DNA of 64,000 nucleotides. Origin: Jeotgalicoccus halotolerans. Its GTDB lineage: Bacteria > Bacillota > Bacilli > Staphylococcales > Salinicoccaceae. Of the stretch, positions 8,757 to 16,509 are shown in pieces. Within the stretch, counting starts at the first letter, position 1, and every line of letters starts with the position of its first letter. The notes beneath the pieces were generated by a model, which saw only the letters and a program-made list of their open reading frames with translations, was not told the DNA's origin and did not search any database. The stretch covers positions 1 through 64,000 of the forward strand of contig NZ_QUMW01000017.1 of assembly GCF_003387165.1 (NCBI RefSeq), in the 5' to 3' direction. The translations under genes were made by a program, and so were the position numbers.

Positions 8757-8854
8757 TTAAGGGGAGTAACGTATAGGAAACTATCGGTGCATCGTCATTA
8801 CGGAGAAATCCCGGTGCACCGAGCAATATATATTATTGTATCGTGAGACCTTAA
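8757..8854 (+). ncRNA. yybP-ykoY (Mn2+) riboswitch aptamer
   Basis: The hallmark 5' block GGGGAGTAAC follows TTAAGG, which pairs with CCTTAA at 8849-8854 to close P1. The 3' block GAGACC lies at 8845-8850. Internal arms include GGTGCA/TGCACC. The family senses Mn2+ and in Bacillus controls TerC-type exporters such as YkoY, exactly the gene that follows. A possible -35 (TTGACT, 8703-8708) lies upstream, but the -10 is unclear. Confidence 0.85.
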
Positions 8855-8906
8855 CAGACAGTGCTGTGCAAAAATATGCGCGGACTGGCTGTTTTGGTCT
8901 CTTTTT
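8845..8906 (+). terminator. Riboswitch-controlled terminator
   Basis: GAGACC (8845-8850) pairs with GGTCTC (8896-8901), extended by AACAGACAGT with ACTGGCTGTT, followed by TTTTT. The 5' arm overlaps the 3' strand of aptamer P1, so aptamer and terminator are mutually exclusive. This predicts an ON switch: Mn2+-bound aptamer prevents termination. Confidence 0.85.
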
Positions 8907-8935
8907 GTGTTTAATATGAAAAGGAGGGAATAAAG

Positions 8936-9718
8936 ATGGATACAGCTGTATTATTGGAATATGCATGGGTCCTCATTGTGTTAATTGGGCTGGAAGGTTT
9001 ACTTGCAGCGGACAACGCTGTTGTACTGGCAGTCATGGTGCGTCATTTAGATCCTGTACGAAGAAAGAAAGCATTATTTTACGGACTGCTCGGTGCATTT
9101 GTCTTCCGGGTTATTGCGATATTATTACTCGTCTGGCTCGTTCAGTGGTGGTGGGTTCAGGCATTAGGCGCCTTGTATTTATTCTACGTATCAATATCAC
9201 ACTTAATCGCTATCAAAAAGCATAAGGATAAAACTGCTGATGATTTAATCGAGGAACAGAAGGACAAAAAACAATCCGGATTCTGGATGACTGTTTTTAA
9301 AGTGGAGCTCGCGGACATAGCCTTTGCGGTAGACTCTATTTTAGCTGCTGCAGCAATTGCACTTGCCTTGCCTGCAGTCGGCGGAGACTTTTTTGGAGTT
9401 AACGCAGGACAGTATACTGTAATGCTTGTCGGCGGACTTGTCGGGGTAATCATTATGAGATTCTTTGCAAATTACTTTGTTGAGCTGCTGGCAAAACGCC
9501 CGTCACTGGAAGTAGCGGCGTTTGTTATCGTCGGCTGGGTCGGGGTTAAACTGACAGTGCTGACATTGGCTCATGAAGCGATTGGTATTATTCCGGCAGA
9601 ATTCCCGCACTCAACGATTTGGAAAATTATCTTCTGGGCCGTGATGATTATCATCGTACTTCTCGGCTGGTTTGGCGGCAGTAAAAAAGACAAAGGCAAA
9701 ACAGCAGCGAAATCCTGA
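8936..9718 (+). CDS. TerC-family membrane protein, probable Mn2+ exporter (YkoY-like)
   Basis: 260 residues, about seven membrane helices, with the TerC signature acidic residues (GLEGLLAADNAVV near 19-31 and ELADIAFAVDSILA near 126-139). Family members such as YkoY/MeeF export Mn2+ or metallate secreted enzymes, and the riboswitch in front supports manganese. The ribosome site AAAGGAGGG is near-perfect. The C-tail is short and Lys-rich. No terminator is seen before htrA. Confidence 0.88.
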   Translation: MDTAVLLEYAWVLIVLIGLEGLLAADNAVVLAVMVRHLDPVRRKKALFYGLLGAFVFRVIAILLLVWLVQWWWVQALGALYLFYVSISHLIAIKKHKDKTADDLIEEQKDKKQSGFWMTVFKVELADIAFAVDSILAAAAIALALPAVGGDFFGVNAGQYTVMLVGGLVGVIIMRFFANYFVELLAKRPSLEVAAFVIVGWVGVKLTVLTLAHEAIGIIPAEFPHSTIWKIIFWAVMIIIVLLGWFGGSKKDKGKTAAKS

Positions 9719-9727
9719 CGGTTATAA

Positions 9728-9757
9728 TTGGCAAGAAAATTCAAAAGGCCTTATAAT
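9728..9757 (+). promoter_or_regulatory. Sigma-A-type promoter of htrA
   Basis: TTGGCA at 9728-9733 and TATAAT at 9752-9757, separated by 18 bases, 32 bases before the htrA ATG. Confidence 0.6.
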
Positions 9758-9789
9758 TACTTGTAAAGTAATAACAGGGAGTGATTATT

Positions 9790-11229
9790 ATGAGTGATGA
9801 AAGAAAACGTCCGATTGACAGAGAAAAATACAGACGGACAGCACGAAACTTCACGGATAAGAATCGATCAGCAGAAGACGCTGAAAATCAATTTGAATTT
9901 ACTAGATCACGTGAAGAAGAAAGAGAATTCGGTACGGATCCTAATACAGGCAGCGAGATAAATTCTCCACCTGAAGAACAGGAAAGCATTTCAAACTTCC
10001 GGAGTACAGAAGAGCCGCCTCGAAATTCTGGCGGAGGCGGTTTTAAATCATTTTTACTGCCGCTTCTTGCAGGAATTATCGGCGCGCTTCTCGTCCTCGG
10101 GGCCTACCTTTTATTTACCGGTACAGATGATAACGGAGAAACAGAAGAATCAGCCGGTGAAGAAACCGCTTCTGAAGTAGATTCGAATCAGGACTTATCG
10201 GAAGTGAAGCAGCAGCTTGAAGAAGAAAACACTGATAAGGTAATTACAGATACGACAGCTGCAGTACAAAAAGCGAAGCCGGCAGTTGTGTCGGTTATTA
10301 ACATGCAGCGTATCCAGTCAATTATACCGGGTATTAATTCTACTTCTGAAGAAGCTGAAGAAGCGGGCAGCGGTTCAGGTGTAATTTATAAAACTGAAGG
10401 CGACACTGCGTACGTTATAACGAACCATCATGTGGTCGACGGTGCTGAAGAAATTAAAATAAATCTGGAAAGCGGCGATTCGGTAGATGCAGAACTCATC
10501 GGTTCGGATATATGGACAGATCTCGCAGTGCTCAGTATTCCATCTGACGTTGTGGAGACTACGATTGAATTTGGCGACAGCAGCGATTTACTGGTTGGTG
10601 AACCGGCCATCGCAATCGGCTCGCCGCTCGGTGAAATATTCTCAGGTTCAGTGTCGCAGGGTATTATTTCAGGCCTCGACCGTTCCGTTCCCGTTGACTT
10701 GGACGGAGACGGCTCAAACGACTGGGAAGCGAGCGTTATTCAGACAGATGCAGCAATCAACCCGGGCAACTCAGGTGGAGCGCTAATCGATGCTAATGGG
10801 CGTTTAATCGGTATTAACTCGATGAAGGTCGGCATTGCTTCAGTCGAAGGGATTGGCTTTGCAATTCCGGTAAATGAAGTGGAACAAGTTGCTTCACAGC
10901 TGGAAGAAAACGGAGAAGTTACAAGACCATTCCTTGGCATTACACTGCAGGATCTTTTAAATGTGGCGTCATCTTCTGTTTATGACCAGCTGCAGCTTCC
11001 TGAAGATGTTAAAGGCGGCGTAATTATAAGCGGCGTGCAGGAAAATTCTCCTGCTGCAGAGGCAGGGCTTCAGGAACTTGATGTGATTACTCATCTGGAT
11101 GGAGAGCCGATTAACAATATGGTTGAATTGCGACAGCATCTCTATTATGTAAAATCATCAGGTGAAGAAATGACAATTGACTTTTACCGCGACGGCGAAC
11201 AGCAGTCGGCAACGGTAGTACTGGAATAG
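9790..11229 (+). CDS. htrA: HtrA/DegP-like membrane-anchored serine protease
   Basis: 479-residue surface quality-control protease. A charged cytoplasmic tail of about 85 residues precedes one membrane helix (about 87-109), an acidic linker, a trypsin-like domain with H214, D244 and S328 (in GNSGG), and a C-terminal PDZ domain (about 375-478). I start at ATG 9790, eight bases after AGGGAG; the in-frame GTG at 9781 lies in the ribosome site. It has its own promoter and terminator. The long acidic N-terminal tail is typical of staphylococcal HtrA proteins. Confidence 0.94.
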   Translation: MSDERKRPIDREKYRRTARNFTDKNRSAEDAENQFEFTRSREEEREFGTDPNTGSEINSPPEEQESISNFRSTEEPPRNSGGGGFKSFLLPLLAGIIGALLVLGAYLLFTGTDDNGETEESAGEETASEVDSNQDLSEVKQQLEEENTDKVITDTTAAVQKAKPAVVSVINMQRIQSIIPGINSTSEEAEEAGSGSGVIYKTEGDTAYVITNHHVVDGAEEIKINLESGDSVDAELIGSDIWTDLAVLSIPSDVVETTIEFGDSSDLLVGEPAIAIGSPLGEIFSGSVSQGIISGLDRSVPVDLDGDGSNDWEASVIQTDAAINPGNSGGALIDANGRLIGINSMKVGIASVEGIGFAIPVNEVEQVASQLEENGEVTRPFLGITLQDLLNVASSSVYDQLQLPEDVKGGVIISGVQENSPAAEAGLQELDVITHLDGEPINNMVELRQHLYYVKSSGEEMTIDFYRDGEQQSATVVLE

Positions 11230-11242
11230 TAAAATAAATTTT

Positions 11243-11276
11243 AACGGAATCCTGATACAGGGATTCCGTTTTTTTT
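11243..11276 (+). terminator. Terminator after htrA
   Basis: AACGGAATCC / GGGATTCCGTT stem with an eight-base loop and eight T residues. Confidence 0.9.
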
Positions 11277-11353
11277 AATCAGAAATGGTTATTTTATTGT
11301 ATAATGTGTCTATATTATTTTATTATGTGATTTACAGATTGGGGATAGTCTTT

Positions 11354-12703
11354 TTGAAAAAATTACGCCGGCTCTTTACGAACTTAAGTCCGCAAAGAGC
11401 CATACTGCTGTATTATTTTTTGGCCTTGGCAGCAGCAACTTTACTGCTCAGTCTTCCGTTTTTTTACCAGACTGACGGAATCTCATTTATCGATACTTTA
11501 TTTGTTGCAGCATCTTCGATATCCGTTACCGGTTTAAGTACCGTGACAATAGTGGAAACATTTAATGTATCGGGGTATATACTGCTGATGTTTTTAATGA
11601 ATCTCGGAGGCATCGGGATTATGGCTGTCGGAACTTTGCTGTGGATTTTGCTCGGGCGCCGTATCGGTGTTAAAGAACGCAGGCAGATTATTACAGACAA
11701 TGCACAATATAAAATGTCCGGTGCAGTAAAACTCGTGCTTGATATTATAACGCTGCTTATCGCAGTTGAAGTCGCAGGTGCACTTATTTATATATCGTAT
11801 TTCTATATGCAGTCGGGCGATTTGGCCCACGCCATATTACACGGCACTTTTTTGTCCGTTTCAGCAACAACAAATGGCGGACTTGATTTGTACAGTAATT
11901 CTTTAACGCATCTGGAAGGAAATTTATTCATTGAAATACCAGTAATGTGCCAGATTATACTCGGGGCAATCGGCTATCCGGTTTTAATAGAGCTGAAGCA
12001 TTTCTTCAGTAAACATTCGCCGGGCTTCCGTTTTTCCTTATTTACGAAAGTGACAACGTCCACATACGGACTACTGCTTCTTGCCGGGACAATTTTAATT
12101 TATCTGCTTGAAGCTGCAAAATATTTTGAAGGTAAAAATATTCTGTCGTCTGTAATGACAAGCATGTTTTTATCAGCAAGTACAAGAAGCGGCGGAATAA
12201 CAACTGTTGCTGTGGAACAGCTTACTGAGACTACGCAGCTTATTATGAGCGTGCTCATGTTTATAGGAGCATCGCCATCCAGTGCGGGCGGAGGAATACG
12301 GACGACAACCTTTGCTATATTGATACTCTTCCTCATATCGTTTTCAAGAGGACGGCAGCATATCAATATATTCCAGAGAAGGTTAGCGAAGAAAGATATA
12401 GAACGGGCTTTTGCAGTCTTTACACTTGCAGTTGCTCTTGTTTTCGCAGGAATTCTTACCGTCTTAATTGCGGATGGCCATCAATTTACGCTGACCCAGA
12501 TTATCTTTGAAGTAACTTCTGCCTTCGGTACAACTGGAACATCTACAGGTATAACCGAGCAGTTATCAGGATTAAGTAAAGCAGTAATAATGATTTTTAT
12601 GTTTATCGGCAGAATTGGATTTGTATCGTTTCTCTTGTCAATCGCCGGCAGACAGCGGGAACTGACTTATAAATACTCTGAAGAACGCCTGATGGTAGGC
12701 TAG
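11354..12703 (+). CDS. ktrD: KtrB/KtrD-type potassium uptake channel subunit
   Basis: About 449 residues with four repeated M1-P-M2 units and the selectivity-filter glycines (SVTGLST, TNGGLDL, TRSGGIT, GTTGTSTG). It moves K+ with Na+ and needs the cytosolic RCK ring KtrA, whose gene lies at 61056. I prefer the TTG at 11354, preceded by GGGGAT: a TATAAT at 11299-11304 lies inside the longer reading frame, and KtrB proteins usually begin close to the KKLRR block. The symbol rests on position beside htrA, as I recall for S. aureus ktrD. Confidence 0.88.
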   Translation: MKKLRRLFTNLSPQRAILLYYFLALAAATLLLSLPFFYQTDGISFIDTLFVAASSISVTGLSTVTIVETFNVSGYILLMFLMNLGGIGIMAVGTLLWILLGRRIGVKERRQIITDNAQYKMSGAVKLVLDIITLLIAVEVAGALIYISYFYMQSGDLAHAILHGTFLSVSATTNGGLDLYSNSLTHLEGNLFIEIPVMCQIILGAIGYPVLIELKHFFSKHSPGFRFSLFTKVTTSTYGLLLLAGTILIYLLEAAKYFEGKNILSSVMTSMFLSASTRSGGITTVAVEQLTETTQLIMSVLMFIGASPSSAGGGIRTTTFAILILFLISFSRGRQHINIFQRRLAKKDIERAFAVFTLAVALVFAGILTVLIADGHQFTLTQIIFEVTSAFGTTGTSTGITEQLSGLSKAVIMIFMFIGRIGFVSFLLSIAGRQRELTYKYSEERLMVG

Positions 12704-12724
12704 AATCAGCAGGGAGTGAAAGAA

Positions 12725-13582
12725 ATGGTATCTGAATTTTTTAATGTCAAGCTGTATATTACACAGCATATGAACGGGTGTCTGGGTAAAAAAGAAGGCG
12801 TGACCTTCGGTAAAATTTCCAGTGCGGTCAACAGTATGAGCATGAAAGAATATGAACGGCCGATATTTTGCGACCTCGGGGGTGCCATTGGCAATGCTGT
12901 AAATACTAAGGGACCGCAAAACCCGTATATTATGAGCATGAATCATCTGCATTACAAATTTGCGACACTCAATATGAGTGATATAAAAAATATAGGGGCT
13001 ACAGGAAAGGCAATGAGAACATCGTATTTCCCATGGATCTGCACAAATATCGTTCAAAAATTTACGGCTGAGCCATTTTACGGCCAGCCGTACAGAATAT
13101 TTAATATGAACAGAATGAAGCTCGCAGTCATCGGCGGATACGGCGGTCCGTCAGAAGATAAAACTGAACAGATTTCATCGGTGAATTTAGAAGCATCCTT
13201 TAAAAAATGGCTGCGTTATCTGCACAGTCAAGAGGAGCCGGATTATGTTATCGTTTTTGTATCGGATTTCACCGACGATTCGGTCTGTATAGAAAATTTG
13301 AAAAACAGTCTGGAAGGCGTCGGCATCGTAATTACCGGTTCATTCTATGAAGGAAATTATGATAAACAGACACCCGTTTTCAATACAACACGCGTGCACG
13401 GCGAAAAGGTGCCGCTGTATCACCATGTCCATAATGGACGAATAATGGAGCTTGACATCAGATTTAAAACAAGAGTTAACACTTTTGAATATCTGGGACA
13501 CAGTATGGCAATAAGAGACAAAGAATTTTCCAAAGTTGCAGAGGATATTGAATATTTGGACCTTGTTTACAGGTATTTATAA
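12725..13582 (+). CDS. Degenerate 5'-nucleotidase/metallophosphoesterase-like protein
   Basis: 285 residues, start ATG 12725 after AGGGAGTG. The order of blocks follows the calcineurin-like domain of bacterial 5'-nucleotidases, but the metal ligands are replaced: the TSDxHG block reads TQHMNG (13-18), DxGDxxxGN reads DLGGAIGN (50-57), TLGNHE reads TLNMSD (81-86), and the GHxH block appears as GSFY near 205. The hydrophobic framework and the MNHLHYKFATL spacing are kept. There is no C-terminal nucleotidase domain and no signal peptide. It is probably a pseudoenzyme with a binding or regulatory role. Translation looks intact, so it is not a pseudogene. Confidence 0.6.
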   Translation: MVSEFFNVKLYITQHMNGCLGKKEGVTFGKISSAVNSMSMKEYERPIFCDLGGAIGNAVNTKGPQNPYIMSMNHLHYKFATLNMSDIKNIGATGKAMRTSYFPWICTNIVQKFTAEPFYGQPYRIFNMNRMKLAVIGGYGGPSEDKTEQISSVNLEASFKKWLRYLHSQEEPDYVIVFVSDFTDDSVCIENLKNSLEGVGIVITGSFYEGNYDKQTPVFNTTRVHGEKVPLYHHVHNGRIMELDIRFKTRVNTFEYLGHSMAIRDKEFSKVAEDIEYLDLVYRYL

Positions 13583-13598
13583 TTTTCTGGATAAAAGA

Positions 13599-13634
13599 GG
13601 AGCATATCAGACAGTTGTCTGTGGCTCCTTTTTT
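13599..13634 (+). terminator. Terminator after the nucleotidase-like gene
   Basis: GGAGC / GCTCC outer stem with an inner AGACA/TGTCT stem, followed by six T residues. Confidence 0.75.
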
Positions 13635-13646
13635 GTTTGGGGGGTT

Positions 13647-13755
13647 GGCATGAGCGGGTGTCATGTATACGCACCGAAATTTGCATAGGCATAAGCGGGT
13701 GTCATGTATATGCACCGAAACTTGCATAGGCATGAGCAGGTCTCATATCTATCCC
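13647..13755. repeat. 41-base tandem repeat, about 2.5 copies
   Basis: Copies start at 13647, 13688 and 13729, each beginning GGCATGAGC or GGCATAAGC. The first two are full length and differ at four positions; the third diverges after about 17 bases. The unit contains GGTGTCATGTATA-GCACC. It lies in the gap between two convergent terminators, is not translated in any plausible gene, and has a higher GC content than neighbouring intergenic DNA. Confidence 0.8.
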
Positions 13756-13817
13756 AAGCTCCAAGTGTGCTTCCCCATCCCCACCATCCATCCCTTCAAA
13801 TTCAGCCAGCAATATAA

Positions 13818-13845
13818 AAAGCCATCTGCAGCTGCAGATGGCTTT
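13818..13845 (-). terminator. Terminator of the LCP gene
   Basis: A perfect 28-base palindrome centred on GCAGCTGC, ending in AAA/TTT on both sides, three bases beyond the stop of the minus-strand LCP gene. Confidence 0.8.
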
Positions 13846-13849
13846 AAAA

Positions 13850-14929
13850 TTATTCTACTCCGAATCCGTCACCGTATTGGTTTTGTGCGCCGTCTTCAGT
13901 GTAAGCAGGCGGATTGTCGAGTGTATAGTTCTCAAGTAAATCCGTGCTGACTTCTGTTACCGGCTGGATTTGTTCTCCAAGTCTGATGCTGATTAAATCA
14001 TTGGCTGTTGAAGGGTCGAGTCCAAGAATATCGCGAATCGTGTTGGACAGTGCGAAAAGGTGTTCCTCGTCCGGCCATGCATAGTAAACACCATTGGATT
14101 CGCTTGTAAATCCTGTACCCTGCAGCTGTGAATTTTCAAATGCTACATCGTTAAATAAGTAATATGATGCGAGAGAGCGGATATTACTTGTCTCAAAGTT
14201 ATGACTTGTATTGCTTGTGAAGATTTTAATCAAGTCATCAACTTGGGATAATGTACTGAATGACTGAGCCTGTTCAAATACAGCTTCGATCAGGTCCATC
14301 TGACGTACACCGCGTCCTAAATCAGAATCGATGCTTCTGTTGCGGATTACTGCAAGTGCTTCTTCACCGCTCAGGTGCTGAAGACCCGGCTGGAGCCCGT
14401 TCATTTCATAAGGTACATCGAATTCAACACCGCCGATTGCATCGACTATTTCTACAACTGCGTTCATATCAACGCGGACGAAATGGTCGACCGGTACGTT
14501 CAGTAATGATTCAACTGCATCCATTGCCCCGGAAGGTCCGTTAAATGCGTGGGCGTGGTTAATCTTATCGAAATAATTCATCGAATCGATATAGGCAAGC
14601 GTATCACGCGGAATGCTGACCATTTTGACGTCGTCATTTTCACGGTCGAATGTTGCTAAAATCATAGTATCCGAACGGAAGTGGTCTGCGTTAATCTGAC
14701 CATCCTGAGTTCTTTCAGTATCAGCATCGATACCGAGAATAAGAACTGTGAAGTTATCATTTGATGCATCGACATCATCGACCCGAAGTTCTGAACGATC
14801 CCGGTCGATTTCTTCATAGGAATCTGATATCCCGCTGTTAAAAGCATTAAAAAGATAAAGAATATAGATGACTGCAGCGAGGAGCACGACACCTAAAATA
14901 ATAAAGATGGTCCATAGAATTTTTTTCAT
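13850..14929 (-). CDS. LytR-CpsA-Psr (LCP) family phosphotransferase, copy 1
   Basis: 359 residues: short cytoplasmic start, one membrane helix (about 4-27), then the LCP domain (about 55-240) with the conserved FTVLILGID, RSDTMILATFD, VSIPRDT and KINHAHAFNGP blocks that bind polyprenyl pyrophosphate. These enzymes transfer undecaprenyl-linked teichoic acids or capsule to peptidoglycan MurNAc. It is clearly paralogous to the LCP gene at 31311. It stands alone on the minus strand at the left edge of the polymer locus. Ribosome site AAGTGGG. Confidence 0.92.
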   Translation of the reverse strand: MKKILWTIFIILGVVLLAAVIYILYLFNAFNSGISDSYEEIDRDRSELRVDDVDASNDNFTVLILGIDADTERTQDGQINADHFRSDTMILATFDRENDDVKMVSIPRDTLAYIDSMNYFDKINHAHAFNGPSGAMDAVESLLNVPVDHFVRVDMNAVVEIVDAIGGVEFDVPYEMNGLQPGLQHLSGEEALAVIRNRSIDSDLGRGVRQMDLIEAVFEQAQSFSTLSQVDDLIKIFTSNTSHNFETSNIRSLASYYLFNDVAFENSQLQGTGFTSESNGVYYAWPDEEHLFALSNTIRDILGLDPSTANDLISIRLGEQIQPVTEVSTDLLENYTLDNPPAYTEDGAQNQYGDGFGVE

Positions 14930-15010
14930 AGTTAATAACCCACTTTGGAAGATTTTTCAATGTTAATGTAAATATATATTTATTGCACTGCTGTTGTCAA
15001 TAAAAGGTAT

Positions 15011-15038
15011 AAAAAAGCAAATGGCCAAAACCATTTGC
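15011..15038 (-). terminator. Terminator of the DUF2187 gene
   Basis: GCAAATGG / CCATTTGC stem with a run of six A at its left, which reads as the T-run on the minus strand. Confidence 0.8.
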
Positions 15039-15050
15039 CTGTTTTAAATA

Positions 15051-15263
15051 TTAATCTGTGGAGTCATCAATAATTTTGTACCTTTTATGATTAACTACAG
15101 TTTTTTCAAACATTTCATGTTCGTCAAAGTGATCATTAATAGTAATATCAACGATAACGGAGTTTTCATTAATTTTTTCCACTTTACCAATCAGATCGTC
15201 GAATTCAACAATGTTGCCTACTTTAACATCTAATTCTTCTTTTTCCTTCTTCTTTGCATCCAT
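15051..15263 (-). CDS. DUF2187 family small KOW-like protein
   Basis: 70 residues; a Lys/Glu-rich start followed by a small beta-barrel pattern (VKVGNIVEFDDLIGKVEKINENSV) typical of the DUF2187/YkvS family. The ribosome site GGGGGAA precedes the ATG. It has its own terminator. Such proteins are widespread in Bacillales and have no firmly established role; the fold suggests nucleic-acid or ribosome contact, by inference. Confidence 0.75.
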   Translation of the reverse strand: MDAKKKEKEELDVKVGNIVEFDDLIGKVEKINENSVIVDITINDHFDEHEMFEKTVVNHKRYKIIDDSTD

Positions 15264-15330
15264 GTAAATTCCCCCACTACAATAGCGATAATGACTGACA
15301 TTATACTATAAATACAGGAAATTACAAGCG

Positions 15331-15804
15331 TTAGAACTCATAGCAGAAAACTTTTTGCAGTTTATCCCGCGCACTTTTCCTGATGTTTTTGGCAGTGGAG
15401 ACACTGACCTTAAGAAGTTCAGCAGTTTCCTTTAAAGAATAGCCTGATAAAGTAAGCGTAAACCATTGGCATTCCCGTTCATTTAATACTTTTTGAGCTG
15501 TATTTTCGAGCTTATAAGAATCATCTGCTGCCTGTATTTCGATAATATTTTCTTCTGCCGGTGACTGCCGTTCCTGATAGCGCGAAACTTTCCTTATTTC
15601 ATCAATCAGGCGCTGCCTGATGAGTGTATAAACAAATTGTGATTCGCTGCATGATGTTTTGCTGCTGTCAAATTTATTAACAGCTTCAAAAACAGCGATG
15701 CGGCCAACCTGCATATATTCGTCTTTATCATATAAAATATTCAGCTGCTGTATGATACTGTGAATCATAGGTTCATAAGAAATAATTTTTTTGTCTGCTG
15801 CCAT
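15331..15804 (-). CDS. Sigma-70-like factor (SigH/ECF-like), divergent from comK
   Basis: 157 residues. Region 2 (about 20-75: DEYMQVGRIAVFEAVNKFD and the RQRLIDEIRK helix) and a region 4 helix-turn-helix (about 115-150: GYSLKETAELLKVSVSTAKN) are present, with no region 3. The size and architecture resemble staphylococcal SigH and other alternative sigma factors. It is transcribed away from comK, from which it is separated by 215 bases. A 14-base palindrome lies 16 bases before its start. In S. aureus SigH drives competence genes with ComK, so a competence role is plausible but inferred. Confidence 0.75.
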   Translation of the reverse strand: MAADKKIISYEPMIHSIIQQLNILYDKDEYMQVGRIAVFEAVNKFDSSKTSCSESQFVYTLIRQRLIDEIRKVSRYQERQSPAEENIIEIQAADDSYKLENTAQKVLNERECQWFTLTLSGYSLKETAELLKVSVSTAKNIRKSARDKLQKVFCYEF

Positions 15805-16019
15805 TTAAGTTGTCCTTAAATGAATCGATTCATAAGATTTTCCGGATATACTTAATATAAGAAAAATTAAACGGGGGATAAAACATAGTAATAACAAAAA
15901 AAGTGTACTTAACACAACTTATGATATGTTTTTTGTTAACAATAGTTATATTTATATTAAATAAGTTAACTTAAGGTTATAATAAATATGTTTAATCAAA
16001 TTGATGATGGGGTGAGAAT
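15805..16019. promoter_or_regulatory. Shared sigma-factor/comK control region
   Basis: AT-rich divergent region. It contains the palindrome ATGAATCGATTCAT at 15820-15833 next to the sigma gene, the palindrome AAGTTAACTT at 15963-15972, and a -10-like TATAAT at 15978-15983 on the comK side with no good -35. The ribosome site GGGGTGAG precedes comK. I did not find a clear pair of AAAA-N5-TTTT ComK boxes. Confidence 0.5.
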
Positions 16020-16508
16020 ATGCTGACTGTTCCTGAGCTGACTCCGCAGGTGCTTTATATAGAGCCGGTAGTGCATCCTGAGTACTTATGCCGTGCTGTT
16101 CATACTGATGGTATAATATACTGTGGGAAGACTGCTGAAAAATGGATTGATGATACGCTGGTTTACTTTTATTCAAGCAGTATTAAGGTGAAGCGGCAAA
16201 ATGTTAAACTGATACATAATATACACAGGCTTCAGCCGATTATTATCGATGAGAAATATCAGTTTGTACTTTTTCCGCTGCACAGCTGCAAATACAAGAA
16301 TCCATTTTTTGTGAATTTGCGCCAATTGATAGATTTTAAAAAGGTGAACAATAAACTGGTCATTACATTTATAGACGGCCGAGAAGTGGAAACCGATTAT
16401 GATTACAGTTTTTCAAAGAAGCAGTATGAGAAAACTTTATTTATACTGGACAGAACGGTTAAACATCAGAATGCAGTGAGGAAGTATTTTAAAGACAGGG
16501 AGGGATAA
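16020..16508 (+). CDS. comK: Competence transcription factor ComK
   Basis: 162 residues. The block order matches ComK from Bacillus: a YFYSSSIKVKRQNVKLI motif (like FGSSYAGRK), then HRLQPIIIDEKYQFVLFPLHS (like HKPPIMVDPSNQIFLFPT), a short basic stretch, and FIDGREVETDYDYS (like FSNGKTMELPISYNS). ComK binds AT boxes in DNA-uptake gene promoters. A comK gene near htrA and ktrD is expected for staphylococci. It heads a run of three tightly spaced genes and is divergent from a sigma factor. Confidence 0.87.
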   Translation: MLTVPELTPQVLYIEPVVHPEYLCRAVHTDGIIYCGKTAEKWIDDTLVYFYSSSIKVKRQNVKLIHNIHRLQPIIIDEKYQFVLFPLHSCKYKNPFFVNLRQLIDFKKVNNKLVITFIDGREVETDYDYSFSKKQYEKTLFILDRTVKHQNAVRKYFKDREG

Positions 16509-16509
16509 A

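Noticed and set aside
12725-13582. The nucleotidase-like gene as a pseudogene
   Set aside because: The frame is uninterrupted, with a good ribosome site and terminator; only catalytic residues are changed.
13647-13755. The 41-base repeats as a CRISPR array
   Set aside because: Repeats are directly adjacent without unique spacers, there are fewer than three good copies and no cas genes are present.
15805-16019. ComK auto-regulatory box (paired AAAA-N5-TTTT)
   Set aside because: A/T runs are frequent but no two boxes with proper spacing were found by eye; a matrix scan would be needed.
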